From positions 1 to 46,917 of the forward strand of contig JAFVRC010000030.1 of NCBI GenBank assembly GCA_017504485.1: 46,917 nt of DNA, written 5' to 3'. The notes under the pieces are model-generated. The model saw only the letters and a program-made list of their open reading frames with translations. It was not told the DNA's origin and ran no database searches. The stretch comes from Alistipes sp. GTDB taxonomy: Bacteria > Bacteroidota > Bacteroidia > Bacteroidales > Rikenellaceae. This document shows positions 33,425-41,800 of the stretch, piece by piece. The position numbers were made by a program, and so were the translations under genes. How positions within the stretch are numbered: position 1 is the stretch's first letter; every line of letters starts with the position of its first letter.

Positions 33425-34498
33425 TTATTTTGTTTTAAGTTGCTCGAACTCCTGCATGCAGGCTACCAAGGCCTCGACCGACTCCTTCGGGCAGGCGTTG
33501 TAGCACGAAGCGCGGAAGCCGCCTACGAGACGATGACCCTTGATGCCGACCATGCCGCGCTCCTTGGCAAACTCCATAAACTCGGGAGCCAAATCCTCGT
33601 TGCCCTCGGTCATCACGAAGCAGATGTTCATCAGCGAGCGGTCCTCCTTTTCTACCGTCGGACGGAAGAGCGAGTTGCGCTCAATCTCGTTGTAGAGCAA
33701 TTCGGCCTTCTCGACATTGCGGCGATAGATCTCCTCGATGCCGCCGATGCTCTTGAGCCACTTGAGTGTCTCATTCATCACATAGATAGGGAATACGGGC
33801 GGCGTGTTGAACATCGAGTTGTTCTCTACGTGCGTATTTACGTTCATCATCGTAGGCAGTGGGCGCACAACTTTCGAGAGCATATCGTCGCGGATGATGA
33901 CGAAAGATACGCCTGCCGGAGCGAGGTTCTTCTGCGCGCCGCCATAGATAATGGCATACTTCGAAACGTCGATAGGACGGCTCATAATATCCGACGACAT
34001 ATCGGCCACGAGGGGTACCGGCGAGTCGATATCGCTCTTATACTCGGTGCCGTAGATAGTGTTGTTGGTGCAGATATAGAGGTAGTCCAAGTCGGTCGGA
34101 ATATCGAAGCCCTTCGGGATATACGAGAAATTCTTGTCGTCGGACGAGGCTACAACCTCGACCTCGCCGTAGAGTTTCGCCTCCTTGATGGCTTTCTTCG
34201 TCCATACGCCCGTATTGACATAGCCCGCCTTTGTGCCGAGGAAGTTGGCCGGCAAGTGGAAGAACTGCGTGCTGGCACCGCCACCTACAAAGTAGATGTG
34301 GTAGTTCTCCGGAATGTTGAGCAACTCGCGGAAGAGCGACTTCGCCGAGTCGAGCACCTCCTCGAACTCTTTGGTGCGGTGTGAGATAGAGAGAATCGAG
34401 AGGCCCGTACCGTTGAAATCAACGAGGGCCTTTGCCGCATTTTCGATAGCAACGTCGGGCAGAATCGACGGTCCGGCGTTAAAGTTGTGCTTTTTCAT
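33425..34498 (-). CDS. serC: Phosphoserine aminotransferase
   Basis: Transfers an amino group from glutamate to 3-phosphohydroxypyruvate, the second step of serine synthesis, and can serve PLP synthesis. PLP lysine K190 in [13 protein letters not shown]-terminal FNAGPSILP and the phosphate-binding [12 protein letters not shown] are intact. Length 357, normal. It precedes serA by 84 bp. The 52-bp gap before it holds no clear promoter box. Confidence 0.96.
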   Translation of the reverse strand: MKKHNFNAGPSILPDVAIENAAKALVDFNGTGLSILSISHRTKEFEEVLDSAKSLFRELLNIPENYHIYFVGGGASTQFFHLPANFLGTKAGYVNTGVWTKKAIKEAKLYGEVEVVASSDDKNFSYIPKGFDIPTDLDYLYICTNNTIYGTEYKSDIDSPVPLVADMSSDIMSRPIDVSKYAIIYGGAQKNLAPAGVSFVIIRDDMLSKVVRPLPTMMNVNTHVENNSMFNTPPVFPIYVMNETLKWLKSIGGIEEIYRRNVEKAELLYNEIERNSLFRPTVEKEDRSLMNICFVMTEGNEDLAPEFMEFAKERGMVGIKGHRLVGGFRASCYNACPKESVEALVACMQEFEQLKTK

Positions 34499-34550
34499 AA
34501 TTGCTTATCAATTAAGTGTTTATATTATTCGTTTTCGTTGTACTCCTTTG

Positions 34551-35510
34551 TTAAAAGCGGTATTGCTCGTCGAGCCTCAGGCCGAGTAGCAAATCGCGCA
34601 CCGGCATACGCTTCTTGCCGGCAAGTTGCAACTCGTCGAGACTCACTACTCCATTGTTGCACGCCACTTCGATGCGGTTTTTGTTGTCCGTGAAGATAGT
34701 TCCGGCCTCCGCGGAGTGGCTGCGTGCCTCGAAGTGTGCCTTGAAAATCTTGACCGGCAGCTCTTTGTCGCCTCGGTGCAGAGTGCTCCACGCCGCAGGA
34801 TAGGGCGAGAGTCCGCGCACGAAATTGACGATACGCTCGCCGTCGAGACTCCAATCTATGCGGCAGTTCTCCTTGAAAATCTTGGGTGCAGGGCGCAGAT
34901 TGCCATCCTCCTGCGGCTGCTCCTCGGGGGTGATGTCGCCCGTAGCGATACGCTCGATACTCTCGATAACAAGCCCCGTGCCCATATTCATCAGGCGGTC
35001 GTAGAGTGTGCCTACATTATCCTCTGCCTCGATAGGTGTTACTCGGCGGCCGATAATTGCCCCCTTGTCTATCTCGTGGTTGAGCAGGAAGGTTGTGACA
35101 CCTGTCTGCTTGTCGCCGTTTATTATTGCCCAATTTATAGGTGCTGCACCGCGATATTCGGGCAGCAGCGAGGCGTGCAGGTTAAATGTTCCGAAACGAG
35201 GCATTGCCCATACAATCTCCGGCAACATCCTGAATGCGATTACGATACCTAAATCTGGCCGCAGTTCGCGCAGGGCTTCGACAAAAGCCTCGTCGCGTAG
35301 CTTCTCTGGTTGGAGTATGCACTCGATGCCCAACTCCAGGGCGGCACGCTTCACGTCGCTCTCCTGTATTTTGAGACCGCGACCTGCTGGTTTGTCGGGC
35401 GTGGTAACCACGGCCACCACGTTGTAGCCACCCTCGACAAGGGCGCGGAGTGAAGGCACGGCAAACTCTGGCGTGCCCATAAATACTATGCGTAGTTGCT
35501 TTGCGTTCAT
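34551..35510 (-). CDS. fmt: Methionyl-tRNA formyltransferase
   Basis: Formylates initiator Met-tRNA with 10-formyl-tetrahydrofolate. Seen: IVFMGTPEFAVPSL at the start, TTPDKPAGRG, the catalytic block FNLHASLLPEYRGAAPINWAI, and the family's C-terminal RNA-binding domain (about 210-319). 319 residues, normal. It lies 15 bp after the LptF/G-type gene. Confidence 0.95.
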   Translation of the reverse strand: MNAKQLRIVFMGTPEFAVPSLRALVEGGYNVVAVVTTPDKPAGRGLKIQESDVKRAALELGIECILQPEKLRDEAFVEALRELRPDLGIVIAFRMLPEIVWAMPRFGTFNLHASLLPEYRGAAPINWAIINGDKQTGVTTFLLNHEIDKGAIIGRRVTPIEAEDNVGTLYDRLMNMGTGLVIESIERIATGDITPEEQPQEDGNLRPAPKIFKENCRIDWSLDGERIVNFVRGLSPYPAAWSTLHRGDKELPVKIFKAHFEARSHSAEAGTIFTDNKNRIEVACNNGVVSLDELQLAGKKRMPVRDLLLGLRLDEQYRF

Positions 35511-35525
35511 ACTCCCAAATTCGGT

Positions 35526-37094
35526 TTAGTTGCCTTGCGCGGCTCGTTTCTGCTCCATCTTGGCTCTGTGCTTTGCCCTCTTGGCCTCTTGCTTGGCGGC
35601 AGCACGCTCGCGGCGTGCGGCAATCTTGCGTTGCCACTTTTTGGGCAACTTCGCCTCGAAGCGTTCCTGATAGTGCTTGATACGGCCTATATACCAATCG
35701 ACATCGAGCAGTGCCGAGTCGTTTGTTGCTTTGTGTGTGAGGAAGGCGGCCAGGGGAGCTAGCACGATGGAGGATATCCACATGCCGAGTAGTGAGCTCC
35801 AGGTTCCCTCCTTGGCGAGTTTCTCGCCCGAGATACTGATGACGTAGTAGATGACGAAGAATATCACCGATATAACCATCGGCATACCGAGGCCCCCCCT
35901 GCGGATAATGGCACCAAGCGGAGCGCCAAGCAGGAAGAAGATGAGTATCGAGACGGGGAGTGCCAACTTGCGGTGCCACTCATTCTTGCTACGGTATAGC
36001 TGATTGAGCGCCTCCTTCGAAGTGCTCTCGTCGAAGGAGAACATGTTGCGCGAATTGCGGGCACTTTGCAGTGCGCTGCTCCAAATCTTATCCTTCTGCC
36101 GAGCATTGAGGGCCGGTATCGAGTCGATAATAAACGCTGTATGCACCTTTCGTGAGCGGTCTATCTCGAGAGTGTCGGTCGGAGCTACGGCATCGGGGTC
36201 TTTCGAGAATATCTGCTCGCGCAGCAGAGGCGTGTAGGCTGTGGTTGTAAGGTTGCCGACGAGCATGTCGAGCGAGTCGATGTCGGTCTGTAGCTCGTTG
36301 ATATCCTTCGTCTGGCTGTTGCCGCTGAACATATTCTCGTCGCTACGCTCGAAGCTGAAGCCGTCCATCGGAATCTTGCCATCCTGACGCTCGAACTTGT
36401 GGTGGCGCAGTGTGCTCTGATTGTACCATTGATTGTTACGTGTCTGCTCGTAAGTCTCGCCGTTATAGAGTGTTACGAGTAGATACTTCTTGTCGTCCGA
36501 TAGGCGTATGTAGCCCGAGTCGGCAATTGTAGTCGTCATATTGCCATTCGAGGCGCGGTTGTCGTAGATGAGCACGTTAGTTAGCAGATGTGTTTCGGGA
36601 TCCTGCTTCTCGACACGGATACTCATATTGTCGATGCCGTTGAAGAATAGACCATCCTGAAACTCGAGAGCCTGGTTCTGCTGCTTGATGTCGTAGATGA
36701 TGCTGAACATCTTCCTGTTGGCATAGGGCACCAAATCGTTGACTATGAAGAAGCTGCCCACCGATATCAATCCGATGACTATGAAGAGGGGTCGCATGAT
36801 CTTCGGCAGCGACATGCCGGCCGACTTCATCGCCAGCAGCTCGTAGTTCTCGCCGAGGTTGCCCATAGTCATAATCGTAGCGAGGAGAATGGCCAAAGGC
36901 AGGCCCATCGGAATCATATTGATTGTGGCGTAGAAGATAAGCTCGACGATAACTGCTGCATCGAGGCCCTTGCCCACCAACTCGTCGATATATCGCCATA
37001 CGAAGTTCATCATCAATATGAAAATGATGATAAAGAAGGTCATGAACATAGGACCCAGGTAGGAGGTGAGTACGAGTCTGTATATCTTCTTCAT
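35526..37094 (-). CDS. LptF/LptG family permease (YjgP/YjgQ)
   Basis: Inner-membrane component of the lipopolysaccharide export ABC transporter. Transmembrane segments are visible near residues 12-32, 50-75 and 100-122, then a periplasmic beta-jellyroll stretch (about 125-350), then three C-terminal segments (about 375-470). A tail of about 50 residues is very rich in Arg, Lys, Ala and Gln and looks like a cytoplasmic charged helix, which standard LptF/G proteins lack. 522 residues. The LptB ATPase is not nearby. LptF versus LptG cannot be assigned. Confidence 0.88.
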   Translation of the reverse strand: MKKIYRLVLTSYLGPMFMTFFIIIFILMMNFVWRYIDELVGKGLDAAVIVELIFYATINMIPMGLPLAILLATIMTMGNLGENYELLAMKSAGMSLPKIMRPLFIVIGLISVGSFFIVNDLVPYANRKMFSIIYDIKQQNQALEFQDGLFFNGIDNMSIRVEKQDPETHLLTNVLIYDNRASNGNMTTTIADSGYIRLSDDKKYLLVTLYNGETYEQTRNNQWYNQSTLRHHKFERQDGKIPMDGFSFERSDENMFSGNSQTKDINELQTDIDSLDMLVGNLTTTAYTPLLREQIFSKDPDAVAPTDTLEIDRSRKVHTAFIIDSIPALNARQKDKIWSSALQSARNSRNMFSFDESTSKEALNQLYRSKNEWHRKLALPVSILIFFLLGAPLGAIIRRGGLGMPMVISVIFFVIYYVISISGEKLAKEGTWSSLLGMWISSIVLAPLAAFLTHKATNDSALLDVDWYIGRIKHYQERFEAKLPKKWQRKIAARRERAAAKQEAKRAKHRAKMEQKRAAQGN

Positions 37095-37113
37095 AAAAAT
37101 CGACCTCGGGCAG

Positions 37114-37953
37114 CTACGCTCTTTTGCGCAGTTCTACCCTTTTAACGCACAAATATACAATTTTTATTATTAAAAGGAACAGTGTTAAGCTAAATATTAT
37201 GGCCGGACCCGACGGAACTTCGAGATAATAGCTCGCAGTGATGCCCAAGAGCGCAGCCGTGGTGGCTGTAAGTGCCGCCCAAAGGGCGATACGCGGATAG
37301 TGCTTGGTCAGCATGTTGGCTATCACAACCGGCATTGTCAGCAGCGAGATGAGCAGCACGATGCCCATTATGCGTATCGAGAGCACGATGGCAACGGCCG
37401 AGATGGTTGCCATGATATACCCTACTGCTTTGGTGTTTATGCCTGCCGCTTCGGCAAAGTCGCGATCGAAGGCCACGAACATTATCTGCCTGTGCCATAA
37501 GGTTGCACCTACGAGAATTATGGTGGTCAAGACGGCAAGGGCTATAATGTCGTTGTCGGTGACAGTTATGATGTTGCCAAACAGATAGTTGGACATCTCG
37601 CCAGACGTGTAGCCCGGGCGCAGACTCATAAAGAGTGCGCCAATTGCCATGCCTACGCCCCACACCATGCCTATAGCCGAATCTTCGCGTATGCGGCTGT
37701 TGTAGGATAGCCGCTCGATACCTAGGGCCGAGAGTATGGCAAAGAGCATCGCGCCGCCAATCGGATTTAGGCCCGCATAGAAGGCTATGCCGAGGCCGCC
37801 AAACGAGGCGTGTGTGATGCCGCCGCAGAGAAATACCATACGTCGTGCAACGATGTAAGTACCTACAATACCGCATATTATGCCTGATAGTGCGCAGGCG
37901 ATTACGGCATTCGATAAGTAGTGATATTGCAGTATGTCGTTGATGAAATCCAT
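37114..37953 (-). CDS. Metal ABC transporter permease (ZnuB/MntB-like)
   Basis: ABC-3 family membrane subunit for uptake of zinc, manganese or iron. Eight or so hydrophobic helices; family motifs are GTYIVARRMVFLCGGITHASF near the N-terminus (read in two parts), the central DRDFAEAAGI coupling loop, and ISLLTMPVVIANMLT near the C-terminus. 279 residues, normal. No ATPase or solute-binding gene adjoins, so its partners must be encoded elsewhere. First gene of the unit running to the SGNH hydrolase, with its own promoter box. Confidence 0.92.
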   Translation of the reverse strand: MDFINDILQYHYLSNAVIACALSGIICGIVGTYIVARRMVFLCGGITHASFGGLGIAFYAGLNPIGGAMLFAILSALGIERLSYNSRIREDSAIGMVWGVGMAIGALFMSLRPGYTSGEMSNYLFGNIITVTDNDIIALAVLTTIILVGATLWHRQIMFVAFDRDFAEAAGINTKAVGYIMATISAVAIVLSIRIMGIVLLISLLTMPVVIANMLTKHYPRIALWAALTATTAALLGITASYYLEVPSGPAIIFSLTLFLLIIKIVYLCVKRVELRKRA

Positions 37954-37973
37954 CTCTTCTCTATACTAACGCG

Positions 37974-37981
37974 CAAAGATA
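37974..37981 (-). promoter_or_regulatory. -7 box of the metal permease unit
   Basis: Minus-strand TATCTTTG, a perfect match, 21 bp before the permease ATG; no clear -33 TTG. It is paired with a divergent promoter for mtaB in the same 112-bp gap. Confidence 0.75.
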
Positions 37982-38050
37982 GTAAAAATTTTGATTGTAT
38001 GTGTCGGCGTTGTTGAGGGTGTTGGTGTTTTTTCGTTTTCAGTTTTTTAC

Positions 38051-38058
38051 TATCTTTG
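38051..38058 (+). promoter_or_regulatory. -7 box of the mtaB promoter, predicted leaderless
   Basis: Plus-strand TATCTTTG only 7 nt before the mtaB ATG. With a normal -7 spacing the transcript would begin at or within 1-2 nt of the start codon. Confidence 0.75.
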
Positions 38059-38065
38059 TGCCCTG

Positions 38066-39367
38066 ATGAGGAAGGTAAATTTTCATACGCTCGGTTGCAA
38101 ACTCAACTTCTCGGAGAGTTCGACCATCGCCCGACAATTCGAGCAGGGCGGATTTGTCCGCGTGGGTGCTAACGAGCAGGCCGATATTTCGATTATCAAC
38201 AGCTGTTCGGTCACCGAGCACGCCGACAAAAAATGCCGCAATATAATCCGTAAAATACACCGCCGCAACCCTAATGCCATAATTGCCGTTACGGGGTGTT
38301 ATGCGCAGCTCAAACCATACGAAATTGCCGCCATAGATGGTGTGGATATCGTGTTGAGCAACAATCATAAGGGGGAAACATATCAACGAGTGGTTGAGAT
38401 TGCCCAAAAGGGACGTGCGCAGGTCTATAGCTGTGATACGGATGAGATAACTTCCTTTTTTGCGGGCTTCTCGAGTGGCGACCGTACACGCGCCTTTTTG
38501 AAGGTGCAGGATGGGTGTGACTACTGCTGCTCGTACTGCACGATTCACAACGCTCGAGGTGCAAGTCGTAATATCCCGATTGCGGAGGCTGTACGACAGG
38601 CCGAGGAGATTGCCCGCGGTGGTCAGCGAGAGATAGTGATAACGGGTGTAAATACGGGCGATTTCGGCCGCACGACGGGCGAGTCGTTCCTCGACTTGTT
38701 GAGAGCTTTGGATGGTGTTAAGGGTATTGAGCGATATCGAATTTCCTCCATCGAGCCCAATCTGCTAACTGACGATATCGTAGAGTTTTGTGCCGCATCA
38801 CCTAAATTTCAGCACCACTTCCATATCCCGATACAGTGTGGCTCGAACAAGATACTCGCGCTGATGCGCCGCCGCTATACGGTCGAGAAGTTCGAGGATC
38901 GCATTGCTGCCGTGCGTCGCGCGATGCCCGATGCCTTTATCGGCATAGACGTAATTACCGGCTTTCCGGGCGAGAGTGATGCCGATTTTCGCGATAGTTA
39001 TAACTTTCTGGAGCGTATTGCACCATCATTTCTGCATATATTCCCATTTTCGGAGCGTGCCAATACTCCGGCCATTGCACTTCCGAACAAGGTTCAATCG
39101 TCGGTTTCGACGGCTCGCGTCAAGGAGTTGGAGGCATTGAGTGACCGTCTGCACTACGATTTCTGCAGTCGTGCCATCGGGCAGCGTGCCGAGGTGCTTT
39201 TCGAGAGTACGGAGCGCGGGGGTATGATGACCGGCTTCACAAGCAACTACGTGAAGGTTAAGGTGCCCTACAACAAGCGTTATATCAACCGAATAGTGAC
39301 TGTTGATATGCTTTCGGCCGAGCCTTCGTGCGAGGTTGTGGGGCGTATTGTCGAGGATGAAGAGTAG
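38066..39367 (+). CDS. mtaB: tRNA (t6A37) methylthiotransferase MtaB
   Basis: Radical-SAM enzyme that adds a methylthio group to t6A at position 37 of tRNAs. The N-terminal UPF0004 domain has cluster cysteines C11 (TLGCKLNFSES), C47 (NSCSVT) and C78 (TGCYAQLKP); the radical SAM cluster cysteines are C151, C155 and C158 in GCDYCCSYCTI. A C-terminal TRAM domain covers about 370-433. MtaB rather than MiaB is chosen from the CKLN motif and the size (433). The start at 38066 (MRKVNFHTLG) is used; an upstream in-frame ATG (37991) would place the promoter box inside the gene. Confidence 0.92.
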   Translation: MRKVNFHTLGCKLNFSESSTIARQFEQGGFVRVGANEQADISIINSCSVTEHADKKCRNIIRKIHRRNPNAIIAVTGCYAQLKPYEIAAIDGVDIVLSNNHKGETYQRVVEIAQKGRAQVYSCDTDEITSFFAGFSSGDRTRAFLKVQDGCDYCCSYCTIHNARGASRNIPIAEAVRQAEEIARGGQREIVITGVNTGDFGRTTGESFLDLLRALDGVKGIERYRISSIEPNLLTDDIVEFCAASPKFQHHFHIPIQCGSNKILALMRRRYTVEKFEDRIAAVRRAMPDAFIGIDVITGFPGESDADFRDSYNFLERIAPSFLHIFPFSERANTPAIALPNKVQSSVSTARVKELEALSDRLHYDFCSRAIGQRAEVLFESTERGGMMTGFTSNYVKVKVPYNKRYINRIVTVDMLSAEPSCEVVGRIVEDEE

Positions 39368-39398
39368 GCCGCTCGCTTGAAAAATGGTCTAAAAATCG

Positions 39399-39426
39399 TT
39401 GTAAATAGAAAAAATTACTATCTTTG
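39399..39426 (+). promoter_or_regulatory. Promoter of the sensor-trkH-SPOR-GH31 unit
   Basis: TTG (39399-39401) and a perfect -7 box TATCTTTG (39419-39426), 17-nt spacer, in the 132-bp gap after mtaB. The predicted leader is about 65-70 nt. Confidence 0.75.
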
Positions 39427-39440
39427 CCTATTATATAGGT

Positions 39441-39482
39441 AGGGCGAGGCGTGCTGTCTTGTGCGAAAATGGGCCTTGCCTT
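39441..39482 (+). promoter_or_regulatory. Leader hairpin upstream of the sensor gene
   Basis: The transcript between promoter and gene can fold a 10-bp stem AGGGCGAGGC with GCCTTGCCTT (two G-U pairs, 22-nt loop), 17 bp before the start codon. A clear AGGAG ribosome site (39491-39495) follows, rare in this window. No known riboswitch is recognised. Confidence 0.4.
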
Positions 39483-39499
39483 GTGTAAAAAGGAGTGCT

Positions 39500-40351
39500 A
39501 TGAAAGGTATAAGCAAAAGAGTTACAGTGGGTTTTATGAGCATCGTGGCGTTGCTCTTTGTGTCGGGAATGATATCGCTCTTCGAACTGCGTACGTTGAG
39601 TAACGATACCGAGTCGATATTAGCTGCCAGCCGCAGCGATATGTCGTATGCGAAGGATATGTTGCGATACGCTCACGACCATAACCATGCGATGATGCGC
39701 CGCACGTTGTTTGGCGAGGAGGCTGCCGCTAAGGAGTGTCGTCAAGCCGTTGATGCAATGGAGGTTGCGACTGCCGCTGTGCGCAGGGATATACCTCGCG
39801 GCGTTGAGGAGTGTCTCGATACGCTGTCGCTCTACATTGCAGAGCTGCGTGCTCTGTCGGAGGAGCGACTGAACAGCAAGCCTGCGTTTGTAAAGAGGGC
39901 TCACCCTAATCTGTTGCCAACGCTCGAATCGGACTCGGTGCAGGTGGATGCTGCGCCGCAGCCGAGCGCCGAGCAACTATCAGCAAGTATTTGGTACGAG
40001 CAGGATTATGAGGTGGCCTACCGTCGTCTGACCGATCAGGTGGAGCGATATATGACACTTTCGCACGGCTCGCTTGCGCCGCGTGCCGAGCAACTCAATA
40101 AGAATGCTTATCGCTCTATCACACCGGTGTTTATATCGCTGTTGGTGATGATTGCCATAGTGCTGATGCTCTATTTCTTCGTATTGGTCTATGGCGTACG
40201 CCCGATAGTGCGCATAAATCGCTCGCTGTCCGACTACCTCGCCTTCAAACTGCCGTTCAAGGTTAAGGCCGAACTTATCGACGAGTTGCGCGAACTGAGC
40301 GACAATATCGAGAATCTTGTCAATATATCGAAAACCAACAAAAACGAGTAG
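39500..40351 (+). CDS. Membrane sensor-like protein: periplasmic four-helix domain plus HAMP, no output domain
   Basis: Not assignable to a named gene. Seen: a transmembrane helix at about 9-30, a mostly helical periplasmic region of about 180 residues like the 4HB-MCP sensor domain, a second transmembrane helix at about 213-240, and a HAMP-like tail starting RPIVRINRSL and ending DELRELSDNIENLV. The protein stops there (283 residues), with no kinase, methyl-accepting or cyclase domain. The start at 39500 follows AGGAG by 4 nt and is preferred over the ATG at 39461. It is 6 bp ahead of trkH. A periplasmic or membrane signal relay to the transporter is possible, but is inference. Confidence 0.75.
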   Translation: MKGISKRVTVGFMSIVALLFVSGMISLFELRTLSNDTESILAASRSDMSYAKDMLRYAHDHNHAMMRRTLFGEEAAAKECRQAVDAMEVATAAVRRDIPRGVEECLDTLSLYIAELRALSEERLNSKPAFVKRAHPNLLPTLESDSVQVDAAPQPSAEQLSASIWYEQDYEVAYRRLTDQVERYMTLSHGSLAPRAEQLNKNAYRSITPVFISLLVMIAIVLMLYFFVLVYGVRPIVRINRSLSDYLAFKLPFKVKAELIDELRELSDNIENLVNISKTNKNE

Positions 40352-40357
40352 GTCGTC

Positions 40358-41800
40358 ATGCGTGTCAGCGTAATTTTGAGGTATATCGGAACAGTGATGC
40401 TCTGCGTTGCGGCCTTTATGGCCGTGTCGGCCGTCATATCGTTTATCGGGCGTGACTCGGGTTTCTACCCCCTATTGCTATCGTCGTTGCTCACGATGTT
40501 GCTGGGGTTATTCCCGATGATTTTTGTGCCCAAAACCACGGGAATATCGACTAAGGAGGGATTTGCGATTGTCGTAGGCTCGTGGCTTCTTTCGTGCGTG
40601 GTGGGTATGTTCCCCTATCTGATGTGGGGTGGCGAGTTCTCGCTTGTCAATGCGTGGTTCGAGAGTGTATCGGGCTTCACGACAACGGGAGCCTCCATAC
40701 TTACGAACATCGAGGAGTTGCCGCAGGGCCTGCTCTTTTGGCGCTCGGCAACCTGCTGGATGGGAGGTGTCGGTGTGGTAATGTTTGCGCTGCTCGTTCT
40801 GCCGTCGCTCGGTACCAATAAGATGGCCCTTTCGAGCATCGAACTATCTACCCTTGCCAAGGATAACTTTCGCTATCGCACACAAATGACGGTGCGTATC
40901 TTGTTGGTTGTGTATGTGGGGCTTACGCTCATCACTACCCTGCTGCTGAAGGTGGCGGGCATGCGCTGGTTTGATGCCGTAAATCACGCTATGTCGGCCT
41001 GCTCGACGGGTGGATTTTCGACCAAGAATGCAAGTATAGGCTTCTACGACTCGCCTCTTATCGAGGCTATTCTCATCGTGGCGATGTTCTTGTCGAGTGT
41101 CCATTTCGGCATAATATACGCCACATTTACCCGCAAGGCCAACAACCTCTTCCGTTCGGAGGTAGTGCGTATATATGTGGCTATAACCGTGGTCGTGTCA
41201 TTGATGATTGCGGCGAGTCTTTACGCCGCAAATATCTATCCCGATGCACTCTCGTCGTTGCGCCACTCTCTATTCCAAACCGTGTCGCTCATATCGACTA
41301 CGGGCTTTGCCACGGCCAATACCAATCTATGGACTCCGTTGGCCGTCGTTCTGCTCATCAATGTCTCTATAATCTGCGCCTGCGCAGGCTCTACGTCGGG
41401 AGGATTGAAGGTTGATCGCGTGTTGCTCTTCGGCAAGGTGTTTATTGCCCGCATCAAGCAGCAACAGCACCCTAATGCCGTGTTGCGTATCCGCGTGGAT
41501 GGCGTACTGCAGGAGAGTACGCAACTGCACGCGGCAATGCTCTTCGTGGCCCTCTATTTCATACTGATTATGCTCGCAACGGTAAGCAATACGATGTTTG
41601 GGCAAGATTTGCTTACGGCCTTTTCTCAAGCTGTGGCGTGTCTCGGCAATGTAGGTCCAGGCTTCGGAGCTGTAGGCTCGGAGAGTAACTTTGCCACGCA
41701 GTCTGTTGTCGTAAAGTTGCAGGATACGGTGTTGATGTTGATGGGCCGTCTTGAGATTTTCGGATTTATTCAATTTCTATTTATCAAATGGTGGAGATAG
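40358..41800 (+). CDS. trkH: TrkH family potassium uptake protein
   Basis: Membrane K+ (or Na+-coupled K+) channel subunit of the Trk/Ktr system. About ten or more hydrophobic helices with four pore loops: SGFTTTGAS, CSTGGFST, LISTTGFATA and LGNVGPGFG, each carrying the selectivity-filter glycine. 480 residues, normal. The cytoplasmic gating subunit TrkA/KtrA is not in the window. It follows the sensor gene by 6 bp and overlaps the SPOR gene by 13 bp. Confidence 0.93.
   Translation: MRVSVILRYIGTVMLCVAAFMAVSAVISFIGRDSGFYPLLLSSLLTMLLGLFPMIFVPKTTGISTKEGFAIVVGSWLLSCVVGMFPYLMWGGEFSLVNAWFESVSGFTTTGASILTNIEELPQGLLFWRSATCWMGGVGVVMFALLVLPSLGTNKMALSSIELSTLAKDNFRYRTQMTVRILLVVYVGLTLITTLLLKVAGMRWFDAVNHAMSACSTGGFSTKNASIGFYDSPLIEAILIVAMFLSSVHFGIIYATFTRKANNLFRSEVVRIYVAITVVVSLMIAASLYAANIYPDALSSLRHSLFQTVSLISTTGFATANTNLWTPLAVVLLINVSIICACAGSTSGGLKVDRVLLFGKVFIARIKQQQHPNAVLRIRVDGVLQESTQLHAAMLFVALYFILIMLATVSNTMFGQDLLTAFSQAVACLGNVGPGFGAVGSESNFATQSVVVKLQDTVLMLMGRLEIFGFIQFLFIKWWR

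Noticed and set aside
37991-38065. N-terminal extension of mtaB by 25 residues
   Set aside because: The region contains the -7 box and low-complexity Val/Gly/Phe sequence not found in the family.
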